Below are positions 1 to 13,600 of a stretch of DNA of 64,000 bases, one piece after another (within the stretch, counting starts at the first letter, position 1; each line of letters starts with the position of its first letter). The translations under genes were made by a program, and so were the position numbers. The stretch comes from Anseranas semipalmata (taxonomy: Eukaryota > Chordata > Aves > Anseriformes > Anseranatidae): NCBI GenBank assembly GCA_013399115.1, contig VXAA01003297.1, positions 143,777-207,776 on the forward strand, read 5' to 3'. The notes under the pieces were generated by a model. The model was not told the DNA's origin and did not search any database. It saw only the letters and a program-made list of their open reading frames with translations.

Positions 1-2800
1 GGATCTCTTCCCCTGCAAAGATGCTTATACTTCCTTGCTGACTACTGGAGGACTGTAGGACAACTACGTTTGTAGTTTAAGGACCTAAAATCAAGTGGAG
101 TGGACAGAGACTCAAGTGACCTGGGAGTTGCTGGCTGACCTGTAGCAAGCTGTATGGGAGTCTCGTGTCCTGCCGTTCTATCCCAGTTTATAGACGTCTG
201 TGTTCATCTGTTTTGTCAAGGCAAATGGGAGCACAGAAAGACCTGGCAGAATCTCAGCACTGAGCTGTAGTCACGCTTGGAGCTACACTTACCTTCAGCA
301 TATCCCCAGCCTGGAAACTCAGCTCATCCTCTCCGGAAGCAGTGAAATCAAACTTGGCGATGGCTTCCATACTGTGTCTTGGTGGCAGAGCAAAGCTGGA
401 AGAAGTGTATACTTGTCAACATCTATGAGCTGCTGGGACTGCTGAGCCTAGCTTACAGAAAGCTTATAGGCAATGCTGTGATTTGCACATGGATGAGCAT
501 GCACCTACCATTAGAAGACATTAGTTACTAGATACTGAAAGACATTAGCAGGCAGAAGAGATGGCATGTCCAAGCAGCTACAACTCGCTCAAGTAATTCA
601 AACAATCCAATGTGTAAGCTCATTCCAACAGATCTCTTCCTCTGCAGCAATTTCATGGAAAAGTTTGCACACATCACCCAAATAAGCTGGTAGCAGGGGA
701 AAACCTTCTTCTGTGAAGACCAAGGACCACTCTGACAGTTCCCAATAAAGCAAGTGATTCTGTCATGCAATAGAAGAATGCACTTGCCCTCTGCAATGAC
801 TAACTCTTTATCTCAAGAGAGAGACAAATTGTGGACAAAATGAACAGCTTGCAATAAATATAATTTTTTCTTGGACGGAGGCCACAATTCTGAAGGTTGA
901 AAGAGACTTTTCTCTGTGATGGCTTAGCATGGGTAACCACAACTTTCAGCTAGGAAAAACTGTTTGCAGAAAGACTGTAGTCCCTGTTTTGAAGTCGACA
1001 GTGTGAAACTGTAGCACTGACAAAGTTAAGGCATGCATCTACCCTTCCTCAGCGTTCATAACCCAGGAGCCTGAAACGTACCAGACAGCCTGCAAACCAA
1101 AGCCTGCTTTTCATCAGCAGAGCACATGTGGCAGGGGAAGTAGCAACATGAGCTTTGCTTCTTCACCACTTCCTGCTCATGTAACTCAGATGTACCCCAG
1201 CAGGACCACTTCTATGATCAAGAGAGTTACTTGTTTCCCATGGCTGGCTCGTGGACCCTGAAGCCCAGCAGTGAGGCAGCCAGTGACAAGACAAGAAAGA
1301 GCTAGGCAGTGCCACATTAAGCAAAGGCACTGCTGGCAGATGTTCTCGCAGCCCAGCTTGTGAAGACCATCAGACAGCTCCAACATAGAAGTAACTTTAA
1401 TGGTTACTAAGCTAGGTTCATCTGTGAGCAATGATCCTGAAGCCAAAGGCTCCATTACCTACCTTCACCTCCCACAAAAGCACCCAGACTCCATGACTGG
1501 AGAAGTGCCAACTTGCCTGGTCCAAAACATTCTCAACCAGAAAGCCTGAGAAAGAAACTGTACCAACAATTCTAGTTAGGGGGCTATTTCTTGAGTCTTC
1601 TGTTAGAACTGGGCCAAGATCCCCCTCAAAATAAAGTGCTGAGCAAGCTCCAAAATTACGCCACTTCTAAATCAATGGGCTACTGTAACCCCTGCTGTAA
1701 GCTTCCCTTTGACACACAACCCAGGGATTTAACTACCGATGTACCACAGATCCAGGCACAATTGTGTAACTGACTCAAACCGATGAGAAAGATCTAGGAG
1801 AAAATACATAGAGAGGTTAGAAGGGTGAAAATTATAAAGGTAGGGCTGTTGAGATGGCACCAGCAGTAGCTCAAGGATTCAAGAGGAAAAACGCCAACAT
1901 GGAAAGATATAAAATTTCAGAGGGAAAAAACAAACAGGAGGTTTAGTCAGGATAGTCAGTCTAGCTGGGGACCAGCCACAAATCATCGGGGTCACCGACT
2001 TGTCAGTGCCACCAGCGCTGAGCGAGCTGGTGGCAGATGGCAATGCAGCAACACCAAGGTTTGATCCCCAGTAGCCACGGAGGCCAGCTCTTCCCTCCTG
2101 ACTGACGCCTGCCTCCCCAGCAAGGACTCTTTGGGTGCCTTCACACAGGCAGTGAGCGTGCTAACGCTTAGCCTAATATTTCATTAAATCCTAGCTAGCT
2201 TCTGTGCATGTTAACTGTATAAAGCGATTAGTTATTGGCTAAGTTGCGTATTTCCTGCTTGCAGAGTCCCTTTGCGCTTGACAAAAGATGCCTGGATGAA
2301 GCGATCCACAAGAGGGGCCACAACACCACTGGAGATTAGTTCTGAGATTTCTAACATCCCATTTCTAACTATAAGGAAAGATCTTCACTTGCTTTCTCTT
2401 GGATTCTAGCTGGCCTCTGATTGCCCCCTCTTATTCCAGGCATTGGTGTAACTCTGTAGGGGCAGCTCAGACCTGATCTGAGGACTGTCCTCTATTCTTG
2501 CACTGACATTCTTGGAGCTTCAGCCTGTAACCTCCCACAGCCAATGTGAGCCACCTGCACGCTAACAGAGCGTAAGGGTATTAAATAGGAGTGGAATCAA
2601 CCATTGAGGAAACTAGATAAACAATGATACTCTTTCATAGAAGAGAACTGAAGAAAAAGACTTAGGAAAATTACTTTAATAAGGGATGTATTTCAGTGTT
2701 TTATGTTGCAGCGGTGGGCTGCTGCAGAGAGATCAGAGCCAACAGTGAAAATGAATCCCAGAACTCCTAAGTGCAGAACATTAATCTCAGCTTGAGAGAA
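1..2800. other. Unique non-coding sequence
   Basis: I see no gene, RNA gene or identifiable transposon here. Open frames are short, overlap on both strands and resemble no protein family I know. A segment around 1980-2110 is somewhat GC-richer than its surroundings but has no recognisable content. A pyrimidine-rich run ending in AG near 2270 resembles a 3' splice site, but the sequence after it soon meets stop codons. Intergenic or intronic DNA is the simplest reading. Confidence 0.6.
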
Positions 2801-2831
2801 CAAAACAAAACAAAACAAACAAAACCAAAAC
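2801..2831. repeat. (CAAAA)n simple repeat
   Basis: A degenerate pentanucleotide tract of CAAAA units, with two CAAA/CCAAAA variants at its 3' side. It may be an internally generated microsatellite or the remnant of a retroposon A-tail. No retroposon body is recognisable on either side. Confidence 0.8.
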
Positions 2832-2905
2832 AGTTAAAGACAATAAACTGCTTAAATACAAATCCTGTATTTGATTTTTGCTCCTTAGTCACAGGAGAGA
2901 CGGGG

Positions 2906-2940
2906 GGCTCTCTCTGCAGGGGGCAGGAGGGGAGAGAGCC
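2906..2940. repeat. Perfect 9-bp inverted repeat, G-rich loop
   Basis: GGCTCTCTC at 2906-2914 is followed by its exact reverse complement GAGAGAGCC at 2932-2940, separated by 17 bases that contain two G runs. A further six-G run overlaps the left arm. The segment could form a hairpin in single-stranded DNA or RNA. No poly-T follows, so it is not a bacterial-type terminator. Function is unknown. Confidence 0.6.
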
Positions 2941-5900
2941 TTTCATTTTTCAATATCCCAAGCGTTAAAGATGCCTTTGGAGACGTGACTCCCTCAAAAG
3001 GAGAAGGGCTTGTGAAATGGTTAAAATCTCCTCTCTCACCTCATTTTCAATTTCAGCAATCACAACCATGGGGAGAGACCAGGAGACAGATACCTCTTCA
3101 AACAATCTAACACACGGATTAAATGTGCTTTTCATTGCCAGCGGCTGGATTTAGAAGCGACTCAAATACCATACACAGTGTTGGCTGTGTTGATAAATCA
3201 GCAATGCGGTAACGCTGTGGCCTTAAGCTCTCCCCCCACCAACTACTAAAGCAACACTAGCCAATAATCCTGTCTTTGAGCTCCAGCCTACCACTTTTCA
3301 TCACCTGAACTTCAAACCAGTTCTGTTTTTCTGATCCTGTTCCTCCCTCCATCTGTACCTCGAGGATCCTCACTCTGTGCGGGTCAGCGCTGGGCCCTCA
3401 TGAAAACTCCCCTGCCAGGGGCCCTTTCTGTTCCTCTCTGCATGTGTGTGACTTCGAGCACCACCCCACGACACAGTGAGACGGGATTTTTTTTTGTAAT
3501 TGTCATAACTTACATTTCTCAAGCACCTTTTATCCCAAAAGGCAGCGCTGCCGTTTGCAAACAGCCAGATTCTGCTTTTAACTGCCTGGTGCAACTCCTT
3601 TAAGCTTTCGAGTAACCAAGGACAATGTTAGACTGTGCATAATGTTCTGTGTGAAAATCACCTTTGTACAGGATTTAGCAAGAAGCCTATGCAACGTTTA
3701 AAGGATGATTTTTCAGTTCTGAGTGTGGGCTGACCAGTACCTCCATTTTGTGCTGGCTCGCTGCATGGAGGTGAATTTTCTCTGTGGTTCCCCATTGCAA
3801 CGAGGCGGATCCAAGGGGCATGGGGCTACTGCCTTTCTGTGGGACCAACACAGCAGAAGATTCATAAAAGGAGACATGAAAAGCAGCTTGGCTTTGAGAG
3901 CACTAGGTAGGTATTTCAGCTTGGCAGAATGCCATTCCCTGAGCAAGAACATCAGCATCGCTCTGTTGATCAAAAGAGCCAAGGCCTAAATCATGTCAGC
4001 AATCAACCTAGCCTGACAGCAGCATCCCAAAGAGTTTAACACCGGTCCCCTACACCAAGCTTGATCAAAATTCAGCAATAACAATGCCAGGGAAGGTCAC
4101 CACCTATGAAGAGTTTACCTCTGGGGGACAGCCCGGGCTCAGCCCCACTCAATCTCACATATTAACATCACAGAATAGGGCACGGCTGCAACAGCGTGCC
4201 TGCTTAAAGGAGCCGTATGAACAGAAGTTTGATTTTCGTGCCTGCAGCACGCACACCTCTGGCGGGCAGCTCCATCCAGTGGGGTTTTGCACTGATAGAT
4301 CCAACGCAAACTACTGTGTCTTTATTCGGCTCTGCAAGAACAGCCTATTGGACTGATGAGCAACCAGGGACAGAATTCTAACCCTGAACATCTGTACAGA
4401 AACTCCAGATGACATTTCAGGAGAAACAATGGTGTAGGGACGCGTTATCTAGAAGAGCTGTGATAGATAAAAGCTTTGTTGTCAGCAGCGAAACCACATA
4501 CAAGTGGCATGGGAATATTTCGTTCCAAAAACACAAACCTCTTGCTACTGAGTTAACGGCGCAGCTCCGCTGACTGTCAGTGATAAGAAGGTAAAATTTA
4601 TACGGGAGAACAAGTCACTAAAATGCTCGGCACTGCCGCATTTAAGTTGGGGCTATCCTGCCATCCAAAGGAATGCAGAGCTCTGGGCTGAGCCCCTGTG
4701 CAACGCCCAGACAAAATAAACCTCCTAGGAATGGGATTCACAGAACAAACAAACTTTCAGGGCTCTATAACCAACAGCAGTTGGTAAGAAATGCCCCAGA
4801 CGAGGATGGCACTTAATCTCCCTGGGGAAAACCTGGGCCTTCTGCGCTGCTTCCAGTCACGATGGAGCAGAGCTGGGCAGCACCACGGGAAGCCTGTGCA
4901 CTGGCAGCACCAAAGAGAGTATTGAGATACCGCAGAATATTGTGAGCGTATAAAATCGTGACTCTTTGCCGTGCTGGGCAGTACTTTACTTCTCCCTCCA
5001 AAACCCCACCTTCCTCCCTAGTACCTCTCCCACACAGCTCGACCCCCCAGGCCCCAGAGCCATGCTCGCCCCATACCTTGCGGCAGCTCTCCTCTCCTCT
5101 GGCACTTTGCTAGAAAGCAGGAGGCGCGTTACCATCTAGGGGAAGGAAGAGAGGGAGAGCTCAGCCCATACCAGGCTCCTCCCTGCAGCGATAATGTGCC
5201 ACATCGGCAACGGGTCCGCGTGTGTGGACGAGGACAGTCGGGAGTGGGCACTGGGGACAGAGGCAGAGGCACAGAACAGTGTCCGTCACAGGACAGAGTG
5301 GGGCACGGACCATTATCAGCCTCTAATGTTGGGAATATTTGGTACGATGCATGGTTATAATGGTGCTGCCAGTCGAAAAGGACCTGCCCTTCGCTGCGGC
5401 CTCAGCCCAGCCTGGTTTAACAGCCAACTAAAGGAGGGTACGGTCCCTGAAAAAGCGCAAGCTCTACCCAAATAAGGAAAACAGAAAAGAGCACAGATCT
5501 GATGAGTTAAATGAGAAACCATAATAAGTCTGTTGAAAAGCGTATCTTGAGGAACAAGTAGCTGCAGACATAAAAACATGTAATAAAATTATTTTCAAAG
5601 ACAACAGAAGCAGGAAGCCTGCCAGAGTGTCTGTAGGGCTGACAGATGATTGAGATGTAAAAAGAGTGCTCAAAGAAGATAAGGACGAGGCATAAAAGCT
5701 AAATGAATTCTCTGCATCCACGCATCTTCCAAAGGGATGTAAGCTGGTCCCTGCACTGGGGTTTTCTTAGCAGAGGAGAGCCAGGGGAACTGTCTCCAGC
5801 TGAAGAATTGGAAGAGAAGGTTTTAGGAAAAAACAGTAAATGAACAGGAGTCAATCCAAGGATTTGATATTTTAGAAATCTTGACAGAAAACTAAACTGA

Positions 5901-8518
5901 GCATGAAATAGTGAAGGTTGAGCACTTAAGCTGTGGCATACAATGTAGGACCTAACCCGGCCTTGATACTAGGACAAAAAGCAGCAAACACCACGAACGT
6001 TTTTAAAAGTGCTTTGAGAGGATGCAAGGAGCAGGTCTAACATCTGTACGCCTGAAATTGACAGAAACAATTATGAAGAAAAGACCGGACACAAGATAGA
6101 AATGACATAGCCATTGCCCCTCACATAGCTTTTGCAGAAGGAAGTCATACTGCGCAAATCTGATGCAGTTCTTTGAAGGAGCTGATGAACATGTGGATAC
6201 GGGCGATCATTTGATATGATGTACTTGCATTTCCAAATCCTTTTAGATGAAGTCTCTCACCAAAGACTCTTAAAAAAACCTCCTAAGCTCTCCAAGAAGA
6301 AGAGGAAAGTTCCTTTGGAGGATTAACAACTTATTAAAAGTTAGGAAACGAATGAATAGTTCAACATATTCATAAGTAATCTGGAAAAAATTAAGTGACA
6401 AAGCTTACTGATGAGAAAAAAAAAATATCAGGGTAATACAAATTAAACCTGATTTCAAAGACTTGCAGATGGTTTTCAAAATACTGTTAAAATGGAAGAC
6501 GAATCTCTGTGCTAATGACTGCCAAATAATGGACATGGGAACAAACAACCTTAACTATATGAATGCAATAATGAACTTAAAATTAGCAACTATCATTCAG
6601 GAAAGATACCTTTGAGCTCCTGTAGATAATTCTGTCAAAGTGTCAGCTCGGTGGAAGTCAAAAAGGCGGGCTAGGAAATGTCAGGAAAGTGACAGAGAAC
6701 AAAACACGAAGCAGCATCGCGTCACCGTACAAATCCATGGGGCACCTGTTTCAATATTTGTAACTTGAATACGGCAGATAGTTATCACCCCTCCATCTCA
6801 GTAACGGAGGCAGCAGTATTTAGAAATAGTACAGAGGAAGTCACTAAAGATGACCAAAGGAATGGAAAGTTTCTGAACAAGAAAGGACCACACAAAACAG
6901 ACGAGGATCCTTCATCCTAGGAAAAAAGTTGACAGAGGGGTAAATGCAAAAGCAACGTAGAAAACAATGAGAATTGTGGAAAAGGCAAAGAGGAAATTTT
7001 TATGCATTGGTTCTCATATGCACGAGGAGCCCATTGCCAAGAGTGCCGGGATCTGGCAGGCCCTAGTGAAAGAAGCTTCGCAGGGTACTTGCCTGTTCTT
7101 CCCCTCCTTCCCCAAACTGCGGCTGGGCACAGCATCGCGGGCTGCGTGGAGCTGCAACCTGACAGGATTCATCCTTTCTTACGAGCCCTGGTGCTTCACA
7201 GAAAACACCACGTCGTGCTAGTCTAAGACAATCAGTCCAGCAGCAGACAATGGCAGTCCCCACACGCACCACCCTTTCGGGAGGGGATAATGTCCCTGGA
7301 ATAGCTGCTAGTGAAAACAGAGGTAGGCTGTAAATTATGAAGCACTCAAACCAGTAATGGGTAGAAGGAATGAGATTTCCCTCTGGAGAGGATAATCCCT
7401 GACATATTTTGCTGAAAAAAAAAAAAAATAGAGGAATATGAGGAAAGCAGGGGGCCATAACAAGCGTATAGCATCAGCTCCCGTCATGTTGCAAAGAGTT
7501 GTACATGTGGCTATCACCGTACACATCAGGAATACAAACTTCTGTACAGCCAGGTGGGATACCAATCCTCACAGTCTTCTTGGTTTTAAGCCATACTCAT
7601 TTTCATCCTCTGTGAATGGCCTGACAGATTACATTACATTACACATTGTAACCTCCTATTTTCCCTGTTTTTACCATGATGTGATCTAAGGAGTCCCCCA
7701 GCAAGAGAGCTGCTGTGAGCTGTCACTCATGCCTTGTGCCTGGCACTGTCAGAAAGCACTGGCTGCCTCCCTGGTAGGTACCCAGAACTATTCCACGATA
7801 ATATTGAATATATTTAATGTCAAACCCTAAAAGACATGGCTTTCTCTGCCACAAATAAAAGACTCAAGAGCGGCAGGCCCCCAGCAATGAGAAAGGATAG
7901 GGAATAGGGTAAGATAAGAAATAACTCTCTTTTCTTTCTTTTTCACTTCTATATACTCCTTCCCTGACGCAGTTATGGTAGTGTTAACCGCTTCCCCGTG
8001 CATCACAGCTCTGTCAAAAAATACAAAGAAACACCCACCCAGATACCCCAGCCATAATTAATGGTAACAAACCTGATGGAAAGGGTTGTAGATTCCATGT
8101 TTTCATGTTTTAGCCAATCTCTGTTAGACAACTGCACATACCCCAAGCCAAGCAGACAGATTATTCCACAATTACCTGCCGCAGACTTCTTACATCATCC
8201 TCAGGAGCATCTACTACTCGCACAACCAGAGATGGGATGGCTGAACCGTGGCTATGGTACAGTCTGGGAAGACCCGGATTTAAAAAGTTTGATTCAGATA
8301 AACTTACACCCGATTTTATGCTTAAGTGAATGACCCAAAATAAATGTGACTGCAAACATGTCTGAAAACTGCCTAAGAATAAACTCTCAGAAAAAAATTT
8401 AGTCATTTCTTTCTGAGATGGAGATTTCAAGAGAAAAAACTTTTTTCCAAGGCATTTTATTCACTTTAATTTCTCTCTGGGAAGCATGGGAGCTACCAGA
8501 AACAAAATCAAACAGAAG
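2941..8518. other. Unique non-coding sequence
   Basis: No supported gene. Open frames reach at most about 130 codons and none looks like a known protein. 3000-3240 has balanced, non-repetitive composition with homeodomain-like GGATTA and a TGATAAATC segment, the sort of texture seen in conserved non-coding elements, but conservation cannot be judged here. 5000-5260 is locally GC-rich and contains a 25-codon ATG frame starting near 5062 that is too short to support. A 14-base A run lies at 7415-7428. Confidence 0.55.
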
Positions 8519-8569
8519 GTAAAATAAAAATAAAAACAAAAAAACAGAGAAGAAAAAAAGGGAAAAAAT
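8519..8569. repeat. A-rich low-complexity tract
   Basis: About 50 bases composed almost wholly of A with scattered T, C and G (AAAAT and AAAAC-like units). It is low-complexity sequence and may be a decayed retroposon tail. No element body is recognisable upstream. Confidence 0.7.
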
Positions 8570-10595
8570 GTTACTTCCAATAAAACATATGAATCAAACA
8601 TTTTGCCTACTCCAAATTATTTGGGTTGATAACATATGAAAGATTAAGTGGCTATGGTTTGTTTGTCCTCAATGTAAACTACTTGTCCATGTTCTTAATT
8701 AGTTTGCCTCCAAAAGTAACATTGCCAGCAAGGAAAACAGAAGTTGGAGCGTGGAAACAAGGGGGATTTCAATTGCTATATTTTGTTGTAAGTAATAACT
8801 CAGCATCTGTGGATTCAGGAGCATCAGGGCTGTAAATCCACATAAAGCTGAATGTTATGAATGGAAGCTGTCTGCTCCTGCCTGATCTCCCATCTATTCC
8901 TGTCCCACACTCAGATGTGCTCCACACACAGCAATTCATCCTCTCTCACTGCTTTGCTTTCTGCAAGCAGCTGCTCGGGCTGTCCGTAGTGACAGGTCAT
9001 TAGTGGGCACTTATTTTTTTCAGGACTGAGTGCACAGGAGTGGCAGTGCTATAAAAGCTTCTGTGCAGAGCTCCATGAACTGATCTGGGCAGAGCTCTGT
9101 CCCAGTTTGCTGTGCCTCCTGTTCATAAAGATTGTCTTGAAATCTCTGCACCTTGTTGCTCACCTGCAGTGGTCCTGCTTGTTCGCATCACAGGATTTTC
9201 AGACAGCTCAGTCAACTCTGCATCACTCGTTAATACACTCACCTGTTGCTATTTTAGTGCTGGGCTTATCACCATCACCCTCACAAACCACATTCAGTTA
9301 AGCTGATGTGACTAAAGCCTACTGTGCTTGCACATTTGGTACACCTATTTCAAGCAAGGGTGTGAAGCCATTTCTCTTACAGGAATAAGCTTTAACTGTA
9401 AGAGTACTGTTCTAATTCTACAGTTGTGCGTGCACTGGGAGAGCGCACAGCTTTAACTGCCTGGTGCCATTAACGTAGCATCGCTTATTGCAAGGAGATG
9501 TGGCTTTAATCCTGAACAGCAGTGCTATTTTGCTGTTTGATTCAAGCAACCCTTCCCATCATCCTGCTAATTCATCTCCAAAGATACCCCCTACCATTCT
9601 GGCTGATGAGCATCTCTGCGCTTCTGAGAAATTTTTCTTTGGGAATATATTGCTATGGTCTTCTAGCTTCATACTCTGAAGAAGTACTATCAAACTTGAT
9701 GAGATTAAATATTTTCTTCAAATCCCTCCAAACTGGCCAATTTACTCTTCCACATTCCCCACCCCGTAACTCCTAATTACTGAATTATTAGAGTCTCACT
9801 AGGACTTTTTGTATATAATCAGTTAAGTTCTCTGCCTTCTGTATTTGTAGAGTGATTACACCGAGCCATGCTCGTGACATCCCAGAGCACCATCTTGACA
9901 GCAATTACAACATCACAGGGACTGAACCACCACAGAAGTGACTGGATTAGCAGAGGAGGAGGCAGCAGATTACAATGGAGAAAGGGAAGTTTTGACCTCT
10001 TTTCCTTTACTGCCAAACAATTCTGCTGGGTTTCCATAGATTTCCTTTAACTGCTTCATTGTTGCCCAAGAGTCCAGACAGAAGCAACTACTTTACAGCT
10101 TCTGTGTTGACAGCTGCTTTGGGCCATGAACTACTTTTTAAGGTTCTGCAGATCAGGCCAGAGAAGATCCACCTCACTGTCAAGGAGGCCCCTGTTCACC
10201 ACACAGCAGTTTGTGCCTTCATAAGGAAATCTGCATGAATCTGCAAGCCCAGAGACATTTGGAGACCACAGGAAAAGACGAATGGAATATGCTCATCATA
10301 ACAGCGCTTTTTCCAAGCCTGCCCTATACTTACCTTGCCTAAGAGCTAAAGAGACCTCTGCTCTGGAGCCCTTCCCAGCACGACTAGTCTCTGATTGCCG
10401 TCAGCACCAAGACGGACCTAAGAAGCCCTTCTCCTTCTTACTGCTCCCTTCTGAGCCAACACCACCTCTTTGAGCTTAATCTTGAGTCAATCATTGGTCT
10501 CCACCGTCATCTACGAACTGCACCAAGTTACACCAGCAGCAAATCTGGCACGTCTGACTTTATAATAAATGGGGCTAACTCTTTTTACAGTGTTC
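8570..10595. other. Unique non-coding sequence
   Basis: No gene or identifiable repeat. The open frames on the plus strand around 9107-9306 and 9488-9776 overlap one another in different frames and have unremarkable composition, as expected by chance. Confidence 0.6.
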
Positions 10596-10622
10596 AAATA
10601 ATAATAATAATAATAAAAAAAA
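10596..10622. repeat. (AAT)n microsatellite
   Basis: About seven tandem AAT units followed by a short A run. A second AAT tract with the same AAT-then-A architecture lies at 21764-21789. This is simple repeat DNA, likely polymorphic in length. Confidence 0.9.
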
Positions 10623-13600
10623 CAGCCAAGTGAAGTGAGAGAGAGAAGCTCTGCTAGCAATAGAAAAAGGAGTCTCGTCCCAGTCTACAATTTGCTTATC
10701 ATCATCCCTGCTGAACACTAACAATTAGCAAAGTCCTACAGGCTGTTGCAGCGGTTCCCTGTGCTTCCCTGAAAGATAAACATGACAAAACTAGGGAGGC
10801 CAGACATCTAGGCCTTTATGACGATAGTTAATTTTGTCATCACGTTATTAGAATTCGAACTACAGGTAAGCTAAACAGGGGCTGCATGGCTATCAAACCA
10901 AAATCAACACGGGTTGCACGAGCTGCTGATTTGCTTCGTTGCTGCATGCAAGCAGAAAAGGGAGGAAAGAAGTGAGAGAAAGAAAGAGAAATAACTCTTC
11001 TTTAGTGATTTGAATCCAGTGCTGGAGCGTTCAACAAAGCATTCCTTTCAGGATTTAAATTCTCCCTTTGATGAGCACCTAGTGACTCAGTGGGATTTGC
11101 TAAGCTTCCATTTGAAGTTAGAGAACAGTACTCTCCCTCTATTTCTTCCCCCTCCCTGTGCTACACCCCTCTAATCATGATAAATATACCTAAACATGCT
11201 TGATTAAGCCAGACAGACAATGTGCCCCTAATCTGAACTGATCAGGGCTCTGGAGCTGCCAAAGTGAACCTGCTGTCTCTCTATCAGACAGAGCGATAAG
11301 GGGTCGGTAATGCAGCTCCATTAACTGCTTCCCACAGAATGAATTTTCCCTGACTGCTCCTAAAGAGCAGATACTTGAGGAATGCCGCCTGATGGGAAGT
11401 TGCTTCGAACGGTCTCTTTTGGCACAATTGTCGAGCAGCTCCTTCTCAAGCCCTCCAGACAAATACCTAAAGTATGAAAAATGTAGCCACTTCCTTCTAT
11501 GCTTTTTTTTTTTTTAATCCCCTCATACTTTATCTAGCTAACTGCCTCTCAATTTTTCTCATCTTTTCTTGGTAAGCTTCAGTACTGCCTGATACGTATT
11601 TTACTGCAAGCGTGTGGTTATCAGAATAACAATCACGCTCCCGCTGCGCGTGTGCATGTGTATGCGAGGGACCTGCTTTGCTGTGCAGGTGGAGCTTGCA
11701 CTTTGGAGTCACACAATGTAAGGCTGCAACAGACCACTATATCGACAGTTTTACCTGGTGCATTTAGTGTATTTGCACTAATATTGGAGGTGCATTGGAG
11801 GATAAATGGATATAGATCAGAACAAGTGCAAGAACACGCACCCCTGAATTTGTTCTGCAACCTATATATGCTTATGTACATCTGCTTTTGTGCAGGTGTA
11901 GCCCACTATGATCTTTATCTTCTGTGAGGATCTACTCTTATTTAAAGACTGCAGTAGAGAGGGATCAAGGGGGCATCAGACCATGCTTGGGCTCTGTGAA
12001 ATTCTGGGACTACTTACCCTAAAACTGGTCTGTGGTGTAATTACAAGAACCGTCAAAGCTGCTCTGAATCACACCGGCTGTGAAGAGCTGCAGGGAACCA
12101 ACCTGCTAGCAGCAACAAGCCGGCTGGAGACTTGTTGCTTCTCAGACCCCCTGCTGTCCTCCTTCAGTCGGTGTCAGAGGTCTGCAAAGCGCTATGTGCC
12201 AACCGTCAGGCTTCTCAAATTGATCACACAAGAGACTGGGATGAGGAGTGATGCTGTATTTCAGACACGTTTCCTACCAGGAAGGACTTTCCAAAAGGTG
12301 CTTCCAGAGCAAAGGAGTCGGAAGAAAATCAAGAATCTGTCACTATGAGACTAGATTAAAAACAACCAGCCTCCACAGAGAGTAAAACCCACCTACAATT
12401 AGATCCAGATATTCAAAGGTGCTTTCCTTCTATTTGGGTATCTAAAGAATACTCAAGATTCGTTAGCTCCAGCTTTGGCAGCCAGAGAGAGATTTCCAAA
12501 ATATGCAGAGTATCCAATGCACTGTTCTGTAAATCTGAGCTCTTGTACTGCAGCTAAGAGCTGAGCTCTGCTGGTGTTCATGCTCATATGGTCTGCATAT
12601 GAGTACATGCTGAATGTGCATGTGAATGGTAAATTCCCTTTGTCTACACAGGATCATACATTTCACAATGTGAAATGAAAATACAGAAAAAAAGTCTGTA
12701 AATGCTAAGGTACGAGTAAGTTCACCCTATGTCTCTGGTTCATTTCCACAACGGTCAAGGAACTCCTCTCTTCATATATAAATGACGAAGGATACAACAG
12801 AAGGCTATCCTTTCTTTACTTCCAAGCACAGCACAACCTAGAGATTTCATTACATTAAGGCATTAATCCAATGTGGTAAAAATAGCTTTTACTCTTATAT
12901 TGGACCCTACTATAGAGCAATGCATTTGAGTAGGATATGTGAACAAAACGGTATGAAAATCTGCTAGCATATACTGCTGGGTACTTAGTATTACATTTCA
13001 AATCAGCTACTGCATGTTTCTCTGATCATGCCAGCTGATGGAATTTTGTGTAAAACAGGAAGAAGAGTGAGATCAGTGAGGAGGCTGCTATTTTCCTTGT
13101 TTTAGTAAAGTCAGTAAGAAAAAGTAGCATTTCTTTGTCCTTTTAATCATTGATCTATTTTTGTACACAATTGCACCTGACTGTACAAGTTGTGTTTTTC
13201 TACTGAAAAGTTTGTTTCACCTTTTTCTTTCTGTATTTTTCCTCTCCTCTTGTGCTTTTACAAAAGAAAGACATATAAATGTCAGCTTCAATGTACCCTT
13301 AGCTACGATAATCTAAACACAAACATAGGAAATCTGATAATTAGGTTCCAAGAGCCCTCTTATCTTGGCCATATTATACATCATTTCAGCTCACAGCCCC
13401 ACTTGTTCCAAGAAGAACATCTGATACACTTTGTATATAAAGTTTCACGTTTAAGTAACGACAGAGAAATGGAAATGCTGCTAGAGGTATCTGCCATGTG
13501 GTACAATTAGCGCTCCTGTGGTACCTTCCTTGCATAATGTCACTACTTGCATATTTACATTCCGAGCCTCAGTGCTGTATTAGCTATATATTTTTTCTGC

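Noticed and set aside
5062..5139. 25-codon ATG frame with a signal-peptide-like hydrophobic start
   Set aside because: Too short, and no continuation or splice donor could be supported.
7063..7458. 131-codon minus-strand open frame
   Set aside because: It crosses a 14-base homopolymer giving a run of phenylalanines, and overlaps plus-strand frames of similar length; no family resemblance.
11908..12348. 146-codon ATG open frame on the plus strand, the longest ATG frame in the window
   Set aside because: The translation resembles no family I know, there is no visible promoter, splice or tail context, and one frame of this length in 64 kb is compatible with chance.
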